Made by a program: the position numbers and the translations under genes
Assembly: GCA_964019055.1 (NCBI GenBank)
Contig: OZ025222.1
Coordinates: 9,270,029-9,334,028, forward strand
Direction of reading: 5' to 3'
DNA from: Anthopleura xanthogrammica
Lineage: Eukaryota > Cnidaria > Anthozoa > Actiniaria > Actiniidae
DNA: 64,000 nt
The notes under the pieces: model-generated
Told to the model about the DNA's origin: nothing
Seen by the model: the letters and a program-made list of their open reading frames with translations, nothing else
The model's database searches: none
Shown: positions 50,176 to 61,400 of the stretch, in pieces
How positions within the stretch are numbered: the first letter of the stretch is position 1
Layout of the letters: the number at the start of each line of letters is the position of its first letter

Positions 50176-50266
50176 GATTGGAGTGTTTTTTGGAGTGTTT
50201 TTAATTGGTTTTTAGTTCATTTCTTCTTCATCTCGTGTCGATTTCTGAAAAAAGACCGGGAATATC

Positions 50267-50277
50267 TGCGCATGCGC
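50267..50277. promoter_or_regulatory. NRF-1-type site upstream of importin-7/8
   Basis: TGCGCATGCGC is the core of the palindromic NRF-1 consensus, 92 bp upstream of the importin start codon. There is no TATA box nearby. This is typical of a housekeeping promoter; binding is inferred. Confidence 0.55.
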
Positions 50278-50672
50278 TGATGGGGGGGAAACCGCTGACT
50301 TGATTTTTTGGTGCGAAAAGCAATCTGGGTACTAAAATGTAAAAATAATTAAAAGTTTGTCAAAATGTACAATATATTTTTCTTTTATACATTTTTTCTG
50401 GTGGGTTTTTTTTCGGATATGTTTAGATTTTCTTAAAAAGGGCCCCTTTGATGTTTCCCGTTTCCATAAGCGTTTTAAAAAAGGTCTAAACAATGGGCAA
50501 TGCCGGGAATTTTATCGCTGACACACTTATACGCCAGTCACATCAAACATCATGGGACAAGAATTTTGGTTGAATCTGCATAACTTTATTTGGCAACGTA
50601 TTTACAAATATTCCCAGTTTCTAAAATAATATCCTGAGCATGCGTACTGAGTTTTTTCCTCTAGTGGCAAAA

Positions 50673-50678
50673 TTTATT
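50673..50678 (-). terminator. AATAAA signal of the LRR GPCR gene
   Basis: AATAAA on the minus strand starts about 30 bp after the stop codon (50708-50710), implying a short 3' untranslated region. A second AATAAA lies further on, near 50585. Confidence 0.6.
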
Positions 50679-50707
50679 AAAAGCGCAGAGCGCATGCATC
50701 CGTTTTT

Positions 50708-53700
50708 CTAGGAATTTATCGTTCGAGTTGCGGGTCCTACTCGAGTACTTGTCGAGAAACGCTCGGGCAAAACAGACCTAATTTTTTGTCGAACGAATCG
50801 AAATCGCTCTTTGAGAGCCTGGGTAAAACGATCGTTCCTGAACGCGTGGAGGAATGGGTTGAGAAACGAATTCAAGCACAAAGTAAACACTGGGAGAACC
50901 TTTCCAATCAATTCAAACACAACTTTGTCTGTGTTTTCTATTATTTCCAAATGCAATCCAGAGACCATCGCAGCCGCTAAGATCAAGATAGGAAGAACGA
51001 AGAAAAAGACGTTACTAAAAACAAGTAGTGCTATGCGTTTAGCGAGTTTTGATTCTCTTTTCACCCCTGCATTTTGAGCTGCTTTTCGTACGGTGATAAA
51101 GATATGAATGTAGAAAGCAAATGATATTAGGTATAAGATTATTGCAATGGCGCCGACGACGAGAGCGAATAGAGAAACATGAAAATGTCGTGGGTCAAAC
51201 TGAAAACGAAGAGGAATACAAACGAATGTATATTTGTAGAAATTAAAATACAAAGCGTACCCAGTTATTATTAGAGCGACTGTCCAGCAAACAGAGATCA
51301 AAATGGTTGCCATTTTTCGCGTGATTCTGATGTCCGGGTTAAGACTATACACAATGACAAGATATCTTTCTAGTGTCAATAAAAATGATGTGATCACAGC
51401 CCCTCCCTGCCCTAGCATCCACAGGAATCCCATCTTCCAGCAAAAGAATTTAGAATTACCATCTACATAAGCGAACGAAACACTGTTTATAAATACTGTG
51501 ATGGCTATAGTAAAAACGCTTAGTAAGAAATCACAAAATGCCATGTTACAGACAAACAACATTGAGATATTCTTGCGCAGGATTTTCGATGCAAGAATGT
51601 TTGAAATAACTATAAGGTTGACTAAAGCCCCGAGGTAACCCAAACAAGATTGCGAATTCATCGCCATAACAGTCTCCACCCAACAATTGTTTACAGTTTT
51701 AACTCGCTTCCATCGATTCTTGGAGAACTCACATTTCTTGGTGTTTAGACAATCGCGAACTTGGAAAGAAGTGTTGCTCAGATATTGCACAATAGGCGAT
51801 AAATTTGTAGCATTGTAATAAAAAACATAGCATGTATCAAGATGCTTAAACGAATATTCTTTAGAATATGTCGCATTCGTTCTGTAGAAAATGCAGTTCT
51901 TACAGTCATGTGACCAGGTTAGGCCAAAAATCTGTTGGAGCATGCGCAGATGGAATATATGTTTTTCTGGTTTCCAGTCCACGACTCCTGTGGCGTCTAG
52001 TAAGGAGAGCGAGGGGAGTAGGCCTGTTATGTTTCCTGTGAAGGTGTGGAGTGGATTCTTACTGATATTTCTGAATGAGAGAAAGACAATGTAAGACGAG
52101 GCAAGGCAAGGCAAGGCAAGGCAAGGCAAGGCAAGGCAAGGCAAGGCAAGGCAAGGCAAGGCAAGGCAAGGCAAGGCAAGGCAAGGCAAGGCAAGGCAAG
52201 GCAAGGCAAGGCAAGGCAAGGCAAGGCAAGGCAAGGCAAGGCAAGGCAAGGCAAGGCAAGGCAAGGCAAGGCAAGGCAAGGCAAGGCAAGGCAAGGCAAG
52301 GCAAGGCAAGGCAAGGCAAGGCAAGGCAAGGCAAGGCAAGGCAAGGCAAGGCAAGGCAAGGCAAGGCAAGGCAAGGCAAGGCAAGGCAAGGCAAGGCAAG
52401 GCAAGGCAAGGCAAGGCAAGGCAAGGCAAGGCAAGGCAAGGCAAGGCAAGGCAAGGCAAGGCAAGGCAAGGCAAGGCAAGGCAAGGCAAGGCAAGGCAAG
52501 GCAAGGCAAGGCAAGGCAAGGCAAGGCAAGGTACTACTTACAGTACTGTAAGATTGTCCAGCCCACAAAAAGCTTCGTAATTCAGGGTTTGAATGTTGTT
52601 GTCAGCAAGAGAGCTTTGGAAAAAAAAAAGATATATAAATAGGGTGATGTAGAGCGGTGCGGTGCGGTACGATGGTATAAAACAAGGTTGGCGAGGATTT
52701 TGTTGCATGTTGCTTACCAACCTTGAAATGCATTATATCCATATTTCTCAAACTCATTAATAATTCATGATGTCAGGGACCAATTAGAACTTTGTATTTC
52801 AGTCACGTGCATAGGTCTTGATACACCGATCAAACACTGATCAAGACACTGATCAAGACACTGTATAAATTAGCATAAAAACAATTCTCATTGATTTCAC
52901 TCTCTCTTTTTTTTCCTTACACTCTCTGTTTTTTTCTTTATTCTCCACCGTTTTCTCCTTTTTCACCTGTCTTACCTTTTTATCTAACATTTTATTTTTA
53001 TGTTATATTTTATCTTGGACGTACTGGGAGTCGAACCGGGAACCTCTGCCTTGATATTCTAGTGTATTACCAACTAAACTAACAATGAATTCGTTGACAA
53101 TTTTGGGTTGATGTTTTATATTATAGAATAGATTAAGACCTATGCACGTGACTGAAATACAAAGTTCTAATTGGTCCCTGAGATAATGAATTATTAATGA
53201 GTTTTTAGGACGCCGAAACTGAGAAGTAGCTCCTTTCTCTTCCTCCATCTTGACGTTATGTAAAGTATTTTTTTTCTTGGCATTTTTGCATTAATCAAAT
53301 CGAAAAAGAGCCACCGAAGCTAATCATGAAGAAATTTCTTATGTTTTAGCCTCCAGAGATTCAAAAACAAATGAATTATAATGAGACTGAGAAGTCAGAT
53401 CAAAAACTCGCACTCGTTTTTGATCTATTACGTAAATAATGTCAGCACAGAAGAAAATATACTGGAAAAACCTGCAGACAAAGTTTGGGAAAATTCCATA
53501 TTGTTGTGACCTTTCGTTGCTTGAATTCACATCACCCATACTGCATTTCGGACTTGGTATGCAACTTGCAACAAAAACTTCACCAACATTTTTTGAAATA
53601 GCTGTATATATGGTATGCTGTAATACATTGTGTAATGCTATAGTGCAGTGCTGTATTGTGGTATATTCTATAGTACCACGTTTAAAGTACTTACAGATTT

Positions 53701-55845
53701 TTCAGTCCAGTGTATCGAATCAATGATTTCTTCCTCACCACACTTATATTATTGTGTGATAAATCCCTGCATCGATGAAAGAAAAACAAAACATACTCAA
53801 CAATATGGTGAATTACAGCTCGAGTCATCGCGATAAATTATAACGAGAGTCTTTTAGATGCCAAAACCAGGCTGAATTTCAGCTGAATCGGTGTTTCCAT
53901 AGCAACGATAAACACGTATCTTAGCAACGGATGTTCAGGGAAAAATGGGTGTTCCTTTCATGGATAAGAAACTAGAACCTCAATTTTGATGATAACCTCA
54001 ACTGAGTTTGCGCGCAAATACATGCATGGCGCGGCCAGTTTTTTTAAAACGCATCCCACACGGCAAGGAGTGAATAAGAGTCGTAAGGCAACAGTAACAC
54101 AATCGATCTATATGGTCTGCTGGTCAAATCAAGAGTTTAATCATCTACGGTCTAGGGGCCGACAAACTTGACTTAGGCTTTGGCCGTGCTTCCTGATCAG
54201 TCTGGAAAGCCAGGGATAGCGGAGGCGGGGCAGAAACTTCCGGCATAGCCGTAAATGCCCAGCGCTGAATACACTTCAGCACTGGGTCTAGAGGTATGGT
54301 CCTAGTTTACAGCTTACTCGAACCATGAACACTTGATATTTTTATATTTTTTATTTTATGAACTTTCTACTCTGAAAAGCTTCTGAAAATGAAGCACTGA
54401 ACTCAAATAACCTTAATGTTCAAAATAAATTATATTTCCAATCGATTCACACAAGGGATGAAGGAGAAAAAAAGTATGAAAAACCTCAAAGTGTTCACGG
54501 TTCGAGTGTCCTCACTGTAATCAATCAATAACAACATGATCCCTTGACTTGTGTCTCTTGCAGATGAACTTGTAACTGATAGATCAATTTGGAATAAAGG
54601 ATGAAAAATTCCCTAAAGAAAAATGCTCTGATATCAGTTGATACGAAACAAGTACATGTATTGGCGGCAAATGTCGTAATAAAACCACAGGGAGCCCGGC
54701 TTTCCTTTGCCGCATTCAATATTCATTATTCTTTACGTAATTGCTTTTTATGGGTTTCCTGTGGTTTAAGATCGGCTTCCTGTGGTTTGGGATCGGTTTA
54801 CGGTTACACAAGTAAGCCGGGCTCCCTGTGATAAAACATGTTGGTTTGGCCTTTATTTTCAAATCATAGATAGCTACACTTTCCTAGAAATGCTTTTCAA
54901 ATCGAATTTTTTTTTTTCAAATTGATTAGGTAAATCCCAAAAATATATATTTAGCTTAGCTTAGCTTTAAAATTGCAAAAGATAAGCTGCTTTTCATTTC
55001 ATTTCAGTTAAAATTTTGAAATTCATCACGGATTTTAATTTAATTTAATTTAACAAGGATTGTACTCAGAGGCCGGAATGAGCAGCTGAAATGTTCGGGA
55101 TTAAGTGCTAAAAGTTGACACAATGAATGCTTTTAGTAATGATTTTCGTCTCAGTAGGCGACGAGGATTGAATGGTTTGCTAGGATTGAAAAAAATAGCC
55201 AGAAAGAAAAAATACAGCTTACTGTGAAAATGCACCTGTCACCCGTTGTGAGGGAAAGCTAGAGAAACGAAGAGCAAAAGTAATTCTGAAGAGATTAAAG
55301 AAAGGAGTTAAAAAGAAAGAGTGATAAGAATAAATATGATAAAAGCAGATAGAAGAGAAGAGAAGAGAAGAGAAGAGAAGAGAAGAGAAGAGAAGAGAAG
55401 AGAAGAGAAGAGAAGAGAAGAGAAGAGAAGAAGAGAGAAGAGAAGAGAAGGAGAACGAGAACGAGAAGGAGAAGGAGAACGAGAAGGAGGAGAAGAGAAG
55501 AGAAAAGAAGAGAACGAGAAGGAGAAGGAGGAGAAGAAGGAGGAGAAGAAGGAAAGAATAATAACCCCAGAAAACAACTGCAAAAGATAAAAATACAAAA
55601 GTGTATAGAAAATATCATATTTTCAAAAGGCTTTAAAATACTTACAAGAAAGATACCTTCTTTGGTTCAAGAATCAATGTTTGTAGCTCACAAACGTCTT
55701 TGATTCTGCAAGTCATCGACTCAGGCTTCGTTGCTCGACAATACGAACTATTACCCGGTAAAAAACAAGAGTTACTGACTCTAAAAACTAAAGCGACAAG
55801 CGCCATTATCGACAAAGTGCGGTAAAAGGAACGTTTGAAGTGCAT
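50708..55845 (-). CDS. Leucine-rich-repeat rhodopsin-family GPCR (relaxin/glycoprotein-hormone receptor-like)
   Basis: Located exons: 55657-55845 (start, 63 codons), 53695-53766, 52542-52613, 50708-52070. Exon 1 has a signal peptide (MHFKRSFYRTLSIMALVALV) and a cysteine-rich LRR N-cap. The two middle exons are 72 bp in phase 2, each one 24-residue LRR (DLSHNNISVV, ADNNIQTLNYEAFCGL), as in LGR/RXFP genes. The last exon completes an LRR (LNISKNPL), then a cysteine-containing hinge with several N-glycosylation sites and a seven-helix domain. That domain has LERYLVIVYSL for the DRY region and NSFLNPFLHAF for NPxxY. Exon 1 ends in phase 0 but the next located exon needs phase 2, so at least one exon between 53767 and 55656 is unplaced. 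The product is a plasma-membrane receptor; ligand unknown. The last intron is almost wholly an AAGGC array. Confidence 0.8.
52097..52531 (+). repeat. (AAGGC)n pentanucleotide array
   Basis: About 435 bp, some 87 perfect copies, filling nearly all of the 471-bp intron between the last two GPCR exons. Only about 10 bp at the donor side and 26 bp at the acceptor side are non-repeat. Long LALPC frames running into the GPCR exon are artefacts. Confidence 0.95.
52745..53208. mobile_element. 464-bp element with inverted ends of about 70 bp
   Basis: Left arm ACTCATTAATAATTCATGAT through GGACCAATTAGAACTTTGTA to CACGTGCATAGGTCTTGAT; the right arm (53128-53208) is its inverted match at about 95 percent by eye. 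The interior has a pyrimidine-rich tract and a tRNA-like sequence. It lies in a GPCR intron. No coding capacity, so a non-autonomous DNA transposon is likely. Confidence 0.75.
53018..53092 (-). mobile_element. tRNA-like segment inside the inverted-repeat element
   Basis: On the minus strand TTAGTTTAGTTGG (A-box-like) is followed by AGGCAGAGGTTCCC and a strong B box GGTTCGACTCC. Acceptor-stem pairing is not evident and the anticodon arm is poor, so I call it a tRNA-derived SINE head or pseudogene, not a working tRNA. Confidence 0.5.
54686..54830. mobile_element. MITE with perfect 17-bp inverted ends
   Basis: 145 bp bounded by CACAGGGAGCCCGGCTT and its exact inverse AAGCCGGGCTCCCTGTG. The flanks repeat ATAAAAC on both sides, a 7-bp target duplication. 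The interior has repeated TTTCCTGTGGTTTAAGATCGG-like segments. It lies in the first GPCR intron. Confidence 0.8.
55352..55560 (+). repeat. (AGAAG)n and GAAGGA tract
   Basis: About 80 bp of AGAAG followed by about 120 bp of mixed GAGAAGGAG, close to the donor of GPCR exon 1. Purine-rich on the plus strand. Confidence 0.9.
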
Positions 55846-57756
55846 TCTGGAGACGATTGTGAATGATAAACTCAGATATATGAAACACTCTATCGATGCT
55901 GTCGATAATGTGACTGTTTCACAACGCAGCGCTATCCCATATATATTTTTTTAGTGCTTAATGACCAACTTAGGCATACGAAATGTTGCAGATAATGAGA
56001 AAAGCGACGTGCCTTACATGTCCAACTGCTCTTTTTTATAGAATTTTAATTAAATTTTGGATTCATTGTGTACATAATTTTAGAAATTGAGCCCCTTATC
56101 ACAGAATAAAAACCATCTTAACCAAACAATTATTTCTAATTTAAAGAAAATAATTTTAGAGTTGGAGGAAAATTCTGTTAAGAATTAACAAGCATTTTTT
56201 CTTTTTTTTTCTTTTTAAAAGACATGTAGTTAACAATTAAAAGAATTTATAATCAACTTTCCGCGACCAGAGTTTTAATTTCTGAGATATTCTAGCTAAT
56301 TTGTTGAGCTTATGGGACATAAGAGTTTGATAAATACTTGCAGATAAGTAATTCTTGTTGGCTCAGACATCATCGACTTTACTGACAAACCCTTGAATGA
56401 CGAGGCGATGATACTTGGCCGCAATAAGAACGGTCACTCATCACAGAACAATGAGCAGCTCCTCCAACGTTAATCGTCAACAGAATCGCAATTACCAATC
56501 ATAATCATTAATGTATAGAAAAGTTCACAATGTTCGACATCTTGAGAAAGGTGCAAACAATTTTTCGAAATCTCACTGCAAAGTTTCTTTTACCAGGACC
56601 ATTTGTTTTCAAAACTCCACTTCAATTTGATATATTTTCTGTTCCGTCACTAATGCGGTGGAGCTAGGCTTATGCAAATAACCACTATAGTGTGAAACGA
56701 TACTAATTTTAAAACGTGTATCTAGCTGGGTGAAGAACGTACATCCAACTGAAATTTAAAGAAATAAGATTCCCCAATAAAACCTTGAATTTTACTGTAA
56801 CCAAAATCTGCGAAAAAAAGTATCTCACGCTAAAATTTTGAAAAAGTCCAGTTTGGAGTTCTCTATTGCTCAGTCAGTGTTAGCCTCAATGGCAAGTATT
56901 CTTTACAATTTTGAGGTGAAGAATGCTTAGCATTCCACGGGTTTCGCTCAGCTCTCCGTGCGGAATGATTTACGTACAATTCGGAGGCTAAGACTAAGCA
57001 ATAGAGAACTCGAAACTGGAGTATTAGTGTTTCTTTGAAAGCCTTAAATTCTCGTGGGTTATTTGCATAATAGAAGTGAGAATTGAGTTCAATTCGTACA
57101 TATACATATATGGATTTAAGTCATTCCAAAGATAATGAAATATCAAAGAACATATTGTAATAACAATCTTAAATAAATATAACAAACTGATAGAGAAAAA
57201 GATTGAAATTTAAAACTCATAGTTTGGTTATTCTAGTTTATTGTCTCATCCTAGTTCTGTGCTTTTTATACTAAAATATAATATTAATAGATCTTGTACA
57301 TTTAGAATAAAATAATCATGATAAATAAGATATTATATACGATGAAAATGTGTTCTAAGTTGATTATCACCAGCGAGAAATCCTTTCAGTGCTAAGTTAA
57401 ACCAAGATGGCGACCATGACGTCACATGGCAACCATAGAATGACGTCACATGGCAACCATAGCATGACAACAGACGTTGCAGCCATGTTAGATGATACGA
57501 CAAAAGAAACCAACGATTAAGAACGAACCCCAGCGAAAAATATTTTGTTAAACTCAAACAAGATGGCGGCCATGACGTCACATGTCATTCATATAATGAC
57601 AAAAGACGTCATAGGTGTCTCGGTAGAGTTCAATCGTAAGAATGTAGGAATTAAAGTATAGTTGTGTATCGTGATTATTAATGATTACTAGTGATTATAA
57701 TACACAATGACGTCATATCCATGTTCTAAGGTCTTACGTCATGAGGGGTGACGTCA
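55846..57756. other. Intergenic with M5 and palindromic M2-like repeats
   Basis: No gene is recognised. An M5 fragment lies at 56233-56325. A foldback at about 56860-57020 has ends GAGTTCTCTATTGCTCAG and CTAAGCAATAGAGAACTC. A TATATAT run (55940-55947), about 100 bp upstream of the GPCR start, could act as its TATA box. TGACGTCA motifs cluster at 57417-57756. Confidence 0.5.
57417..57756. promoter_or_regulatory. Cluster of five TGACGTCA (CRE) palindromes
   Basis: TGACGTCA occurs at 57417-57424, 57441-57448, 57573-57580, 57708-57715 and 57749-57756. Some lie in a repeated CATGGCAACCATA context that can pair. They lie just after the mesothelin-like stop codon and about 1.6 kb upstream of the GPCR start. 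CREB/ATF-type binding is inferred. Confidence 0.4.
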
Positions 57757-58401
57757 TTAGTGACTGATGTAGATAGCAGCAACAAACATTCCCAGCATGC
57801 TTAGAAGGCTTACAGTCACATGAGAAGCATCGGAACAAGTACCTGTAAAACAGGAAAGTCCATGTCAATCAAGGCTTCTCAACACAGGGACCCCGCATTC
57901 CTAAAAGATCTCGGTTCAGGGAGATTTCCTACAGGGTTCCCGCGAGTTATCTTTTGTTTCTCTGTAAACACAGGTATCCCACACTCAACAAACCTGCACA
58001 ATCTGGTCCCCAAGGATCTTGTTCAATAGGGTCATCATTACTGACGTCGTCAATCGCAGCCTTCTGTTCAGCGGTCAGCATGCTTCTCTTAGACATACTG
58101 ATAGCTTGGATCTGGGGTGTCTCCATTGATCGGTATTGCTGAGCCGTGAAGGACTGGAACACAATGAACAACTATTAATAATTATATATACATTGGGGAA
58201 ATGATTAACTTTGGTGTAGCGGTAATTTATGTATTTATTTATGTATTTATTTATCTATCTATCTATTTATGTATGTATGTATGTATGTATGTATGTATGT
58301 ATGTATGTATGTATGTATGTATGTATGTATGTATGTATGTATGTATGTATGTATGTATGTGTGTGTGTGTATGTATGTATGTATGTATGTATGTATTTAT
58401 G

Positions 58402-58433
<32 letters not shown>

Positions 58434-61400
58434 TGTATGTATGTATGTATGTATGTATGTATGTATGTATGTATGTATGTATGTATGTATGTATGTATGT
58501 ATGTATGTATGTATGTATGTATGTATGTATGTATGAGGGCCGTAAGTTAGAAAACTGTAAATGATTATTATGTATCCCTCCGTAAATAAAGTTATTGTAT
58601 TGTATTGTATTGTATTGTATGTATGTATGTATGTATGTATGTATGTATGTATGTATGTATGTATGTATGTATGTATGTATGTATGTATGTATGTATGTAT
58701 GTATGTATGTATGTATGTATGTATGTATGTATGTATGTATGTATGTATGTATGTATGTATGTATGTATGTATGTATGTATGTATGTATGTATGTATGTAT
58801 TTATTCATTTATTTATTTATTAACTTTAAAACCACGAGAGCTTAAATACACAAATGCCAGAATACAAACTTACAGTATTAATTACAGCTACAAAAATACT
58901 TAAAAGAAAATGAAAAAAAAAATTACAAAAAAATTCCCAAGTCGCCAGACTACTAAGGATGACATTAATGAATGTGATGTGTTTCTCACCACAAATAAAG
59001 ACATCTTAGCCACAACATTTCTATACCTGAAGTTGTTTTAGACTCATTGAACCAAGAACCTCTGGTTTAAGTGCATCTACGACTTTAGGATCAAGTTTCG
59101 GAATATCACCGGTGGTCAAAGCCTCTGAAGAAGAAAAATACGATTTTCATAAGAAATCTTTCCAGGTCTTAAAATACGATGTTCCTTGATTACAAACTCA
59201 TTTACTCAGGGTTTGCCTCATTTCAACAACAAAATATTCACAAATACCAACGGTAAAGTAAAGAATGCCGTGACAGCTTCAACAATACAAACACTTTGAA
59301 ATTCTACGGACCTTTACAGGAACACGTGAATATTGTACGCAAAATCGAGGCAAACCTTGGGAACTCGGAACTGGAGTATTACATGACCAACTCAGCCCAA
59401 GACGTCTGGGTTTTTGGCTTCCGTCAATCGATCAAAATAGACTAAGAATTATGAACATTGTGGTATAGTTCAGGTACTTTGTTTACTACCATTATCGTTC
59501 AAGTGCGACCCGCGAAGCTTGATGTCTACATCTCGTTAGACCTTTTTGCTGATCTATCACTATTTTCGACTTCGTGCACTTCCAAAAAATTCTTTTGAAT
59601 TTGAACAAAAGATATTCGTATTTTATTGTTGTTGAACAATAGTTGTAGTCAGGTCATAATTTCAGCATACGTAAGTGTTGTGCATTGGTATGGCCCGACT
59701 CATTGTTCAACAACAATGAAATATGAATATCTTTTGTTCAAATTCTAAAGATGTTGAAATTTCGTACAATTTTTGATGCACCTATTGTTCTGAAAGCGCA
59801 AGAAGTCGAAGATAGTGATAGGGCAAAAAGGTCTGTTTGCAAACCAGCATTTGGACGGCCGTCATTTAAAATACTGGAAACGAGTTTCTTTGTAATAAAT
59901 ATCATAACTCTACATCGCAAACTTTGGTCAAGAATACGAGGCATGTTTTTCTAGACCAATAAAAGTCTACTAGTTTCTAGCTTGAGGGATTTACAGAAGC
60001 CCAGTATTTTGATTGGTATGGCCGTCGAAATGCTAGTTCCTTGGGTTGTACTTCAACGTGAACGGTAGCAAAGAACGTTCAAGAGCTTGTCTATGATATC
60101 ACACTTACTTTGAATGAATCCCAGTTCACTAACACGAGCCTTGTCCCATTGTTCGGCTCCTCTTGACCAGCTCGTCTTTGCTTTGTCCATCAGTGATTTC
60201 AGTTGTTCCTCGTCCAAGTCTTCCAGTTCTCCCAGTTGCTTTACAGCTAGACTATTATAGAGAAGAGTTATTATGTATAAGTTGAAATTCTTGCTCCGTT
60301 TTCTTCCTCACTTTATCCCTCCCTCCCTTCATCCCTTTTTTTCCTTCCATCCATCCTTCCATCGTTCTTTCGTTCGATCGTTCTTTCATTCTTTCGTTCT
60401 GTGCTGGTTCGTTCTGTGCTGGTTCGTTCTGTGCTGGTTCGTTCTGTGCTGGTTCGTTCGTTCTGTGCTGGTTCGTTCGTTCTGTGCTGGCTGGTTCGTT
60501 GGTTCGTTGGTTCGTTGGTTCGTTGGTTCGTTGGTTCGTTGGTTCGTTGGTTCGTTGGTTCGTTGGTTCGTTGGTTCGTTGGTTCGTTGGTTCGTTGGTT
60601 CGTTGGTTCGTTGGTTCGTTGGTTCGTTGGTTCGTTGGTTCGTTGGTTCGTTGGTTCGTTGGTTCGTTGGTTCGTTGGTTCGTTGGTTCGTTGGTTCGTT
60701 GGTTCGTTGGTTCGTTGGTTCGTTGGTTCGTTGGTTCGTTGGTTCGTTGGTTCGTTGGTTCGTTGGTTCGTTGGTTCGTTGGTTCGTTGGTTCGTTGGTT
60801 CGTTGGTTCGTTGGTTCGTTGGTTCGTTGGTTCGTTGGTTGGTTGGTTGGTTGGTTGGTTGGTTCGTTGGTTGGTTGGTTGGTTGGTTCGTTGGTTCGTT
60901 GGTTGGTTGGTTGGTTGGTTGGTTGGTTGGTTGGTTCGTTGGTTGGTTGGTTGGTTGGTTGGTTGGTTGGTTGGTTGGTTGGTTGGTTGGTTGGTTGGTT
61001 GGTTGGTTGGTTGGTTGGTTGGTTGGTTGGTTGGTTGGTTGGTTGGTTGGTTGGTTGGTTGGTTGGTTGGTTGGTTGGTTGGTTGGTTGGTTGGTTGGTT
61101 GGTTGGTTGGTTGGTTGGTTGGTTGGTTGGTTGGTTGGTTGGTTGGTTGGTTGGTTGGTTGGTTGGTTGGTTGGTTGGTTGGTTGGTTGGTTGGTTGGTT
61201 GGTTGGTTGGTTGGTTGGTTGGTTGGTTGGTTGGTTGGTTGGTTGGTTGGTTGGTTGGTTGGTTGGTTGGTTGGTTGGTTGGTTGGTTGGTTGGTTGGTT
61301 GGTTGGTTGGTTGGTTGGTTGGTTGGTTGGTTGGTTGGTTGGTTGGTTGGTTGGTTGGTTGGTTGGTTGGTTGGTTGGTTGGTTGGTTGGTTGGTTGGTT

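Larger units (their letters stand above)
50176..50707. other. Intergenic between the LRR GPCR and importin-7/8
   Basis: Only 532 bp separates the GPCR stop codon from the importin start codon. It contains the importin promoter and the GPCR polyadenylation signal. I see no further gene. Confidence 0.6.

Noticed and set aside
52027..52568. LALPC repeat frame fused to the GPCR as an N-terminal extension
   Set aside because: The fusion reads through the acceptor CATTCAG at 52071-52077 into the AAGGC intron. The LRR exon at 52542-52613 joins in phase to 52070, which explains the sequence better.
53018..53092. Possible functional tRNA gene
   Set aside because: B box is good, but acceptor-stem pairing and a proper anticodon arm are lacking, and it lies within an inverted-repeat element.
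55295..55618. Leu/Phe/Ser-rich minus frames near the GPCR first exon
   Set aside because: Frames of an AGAAG purine tract with no start context linked to exon 1 and no domain.
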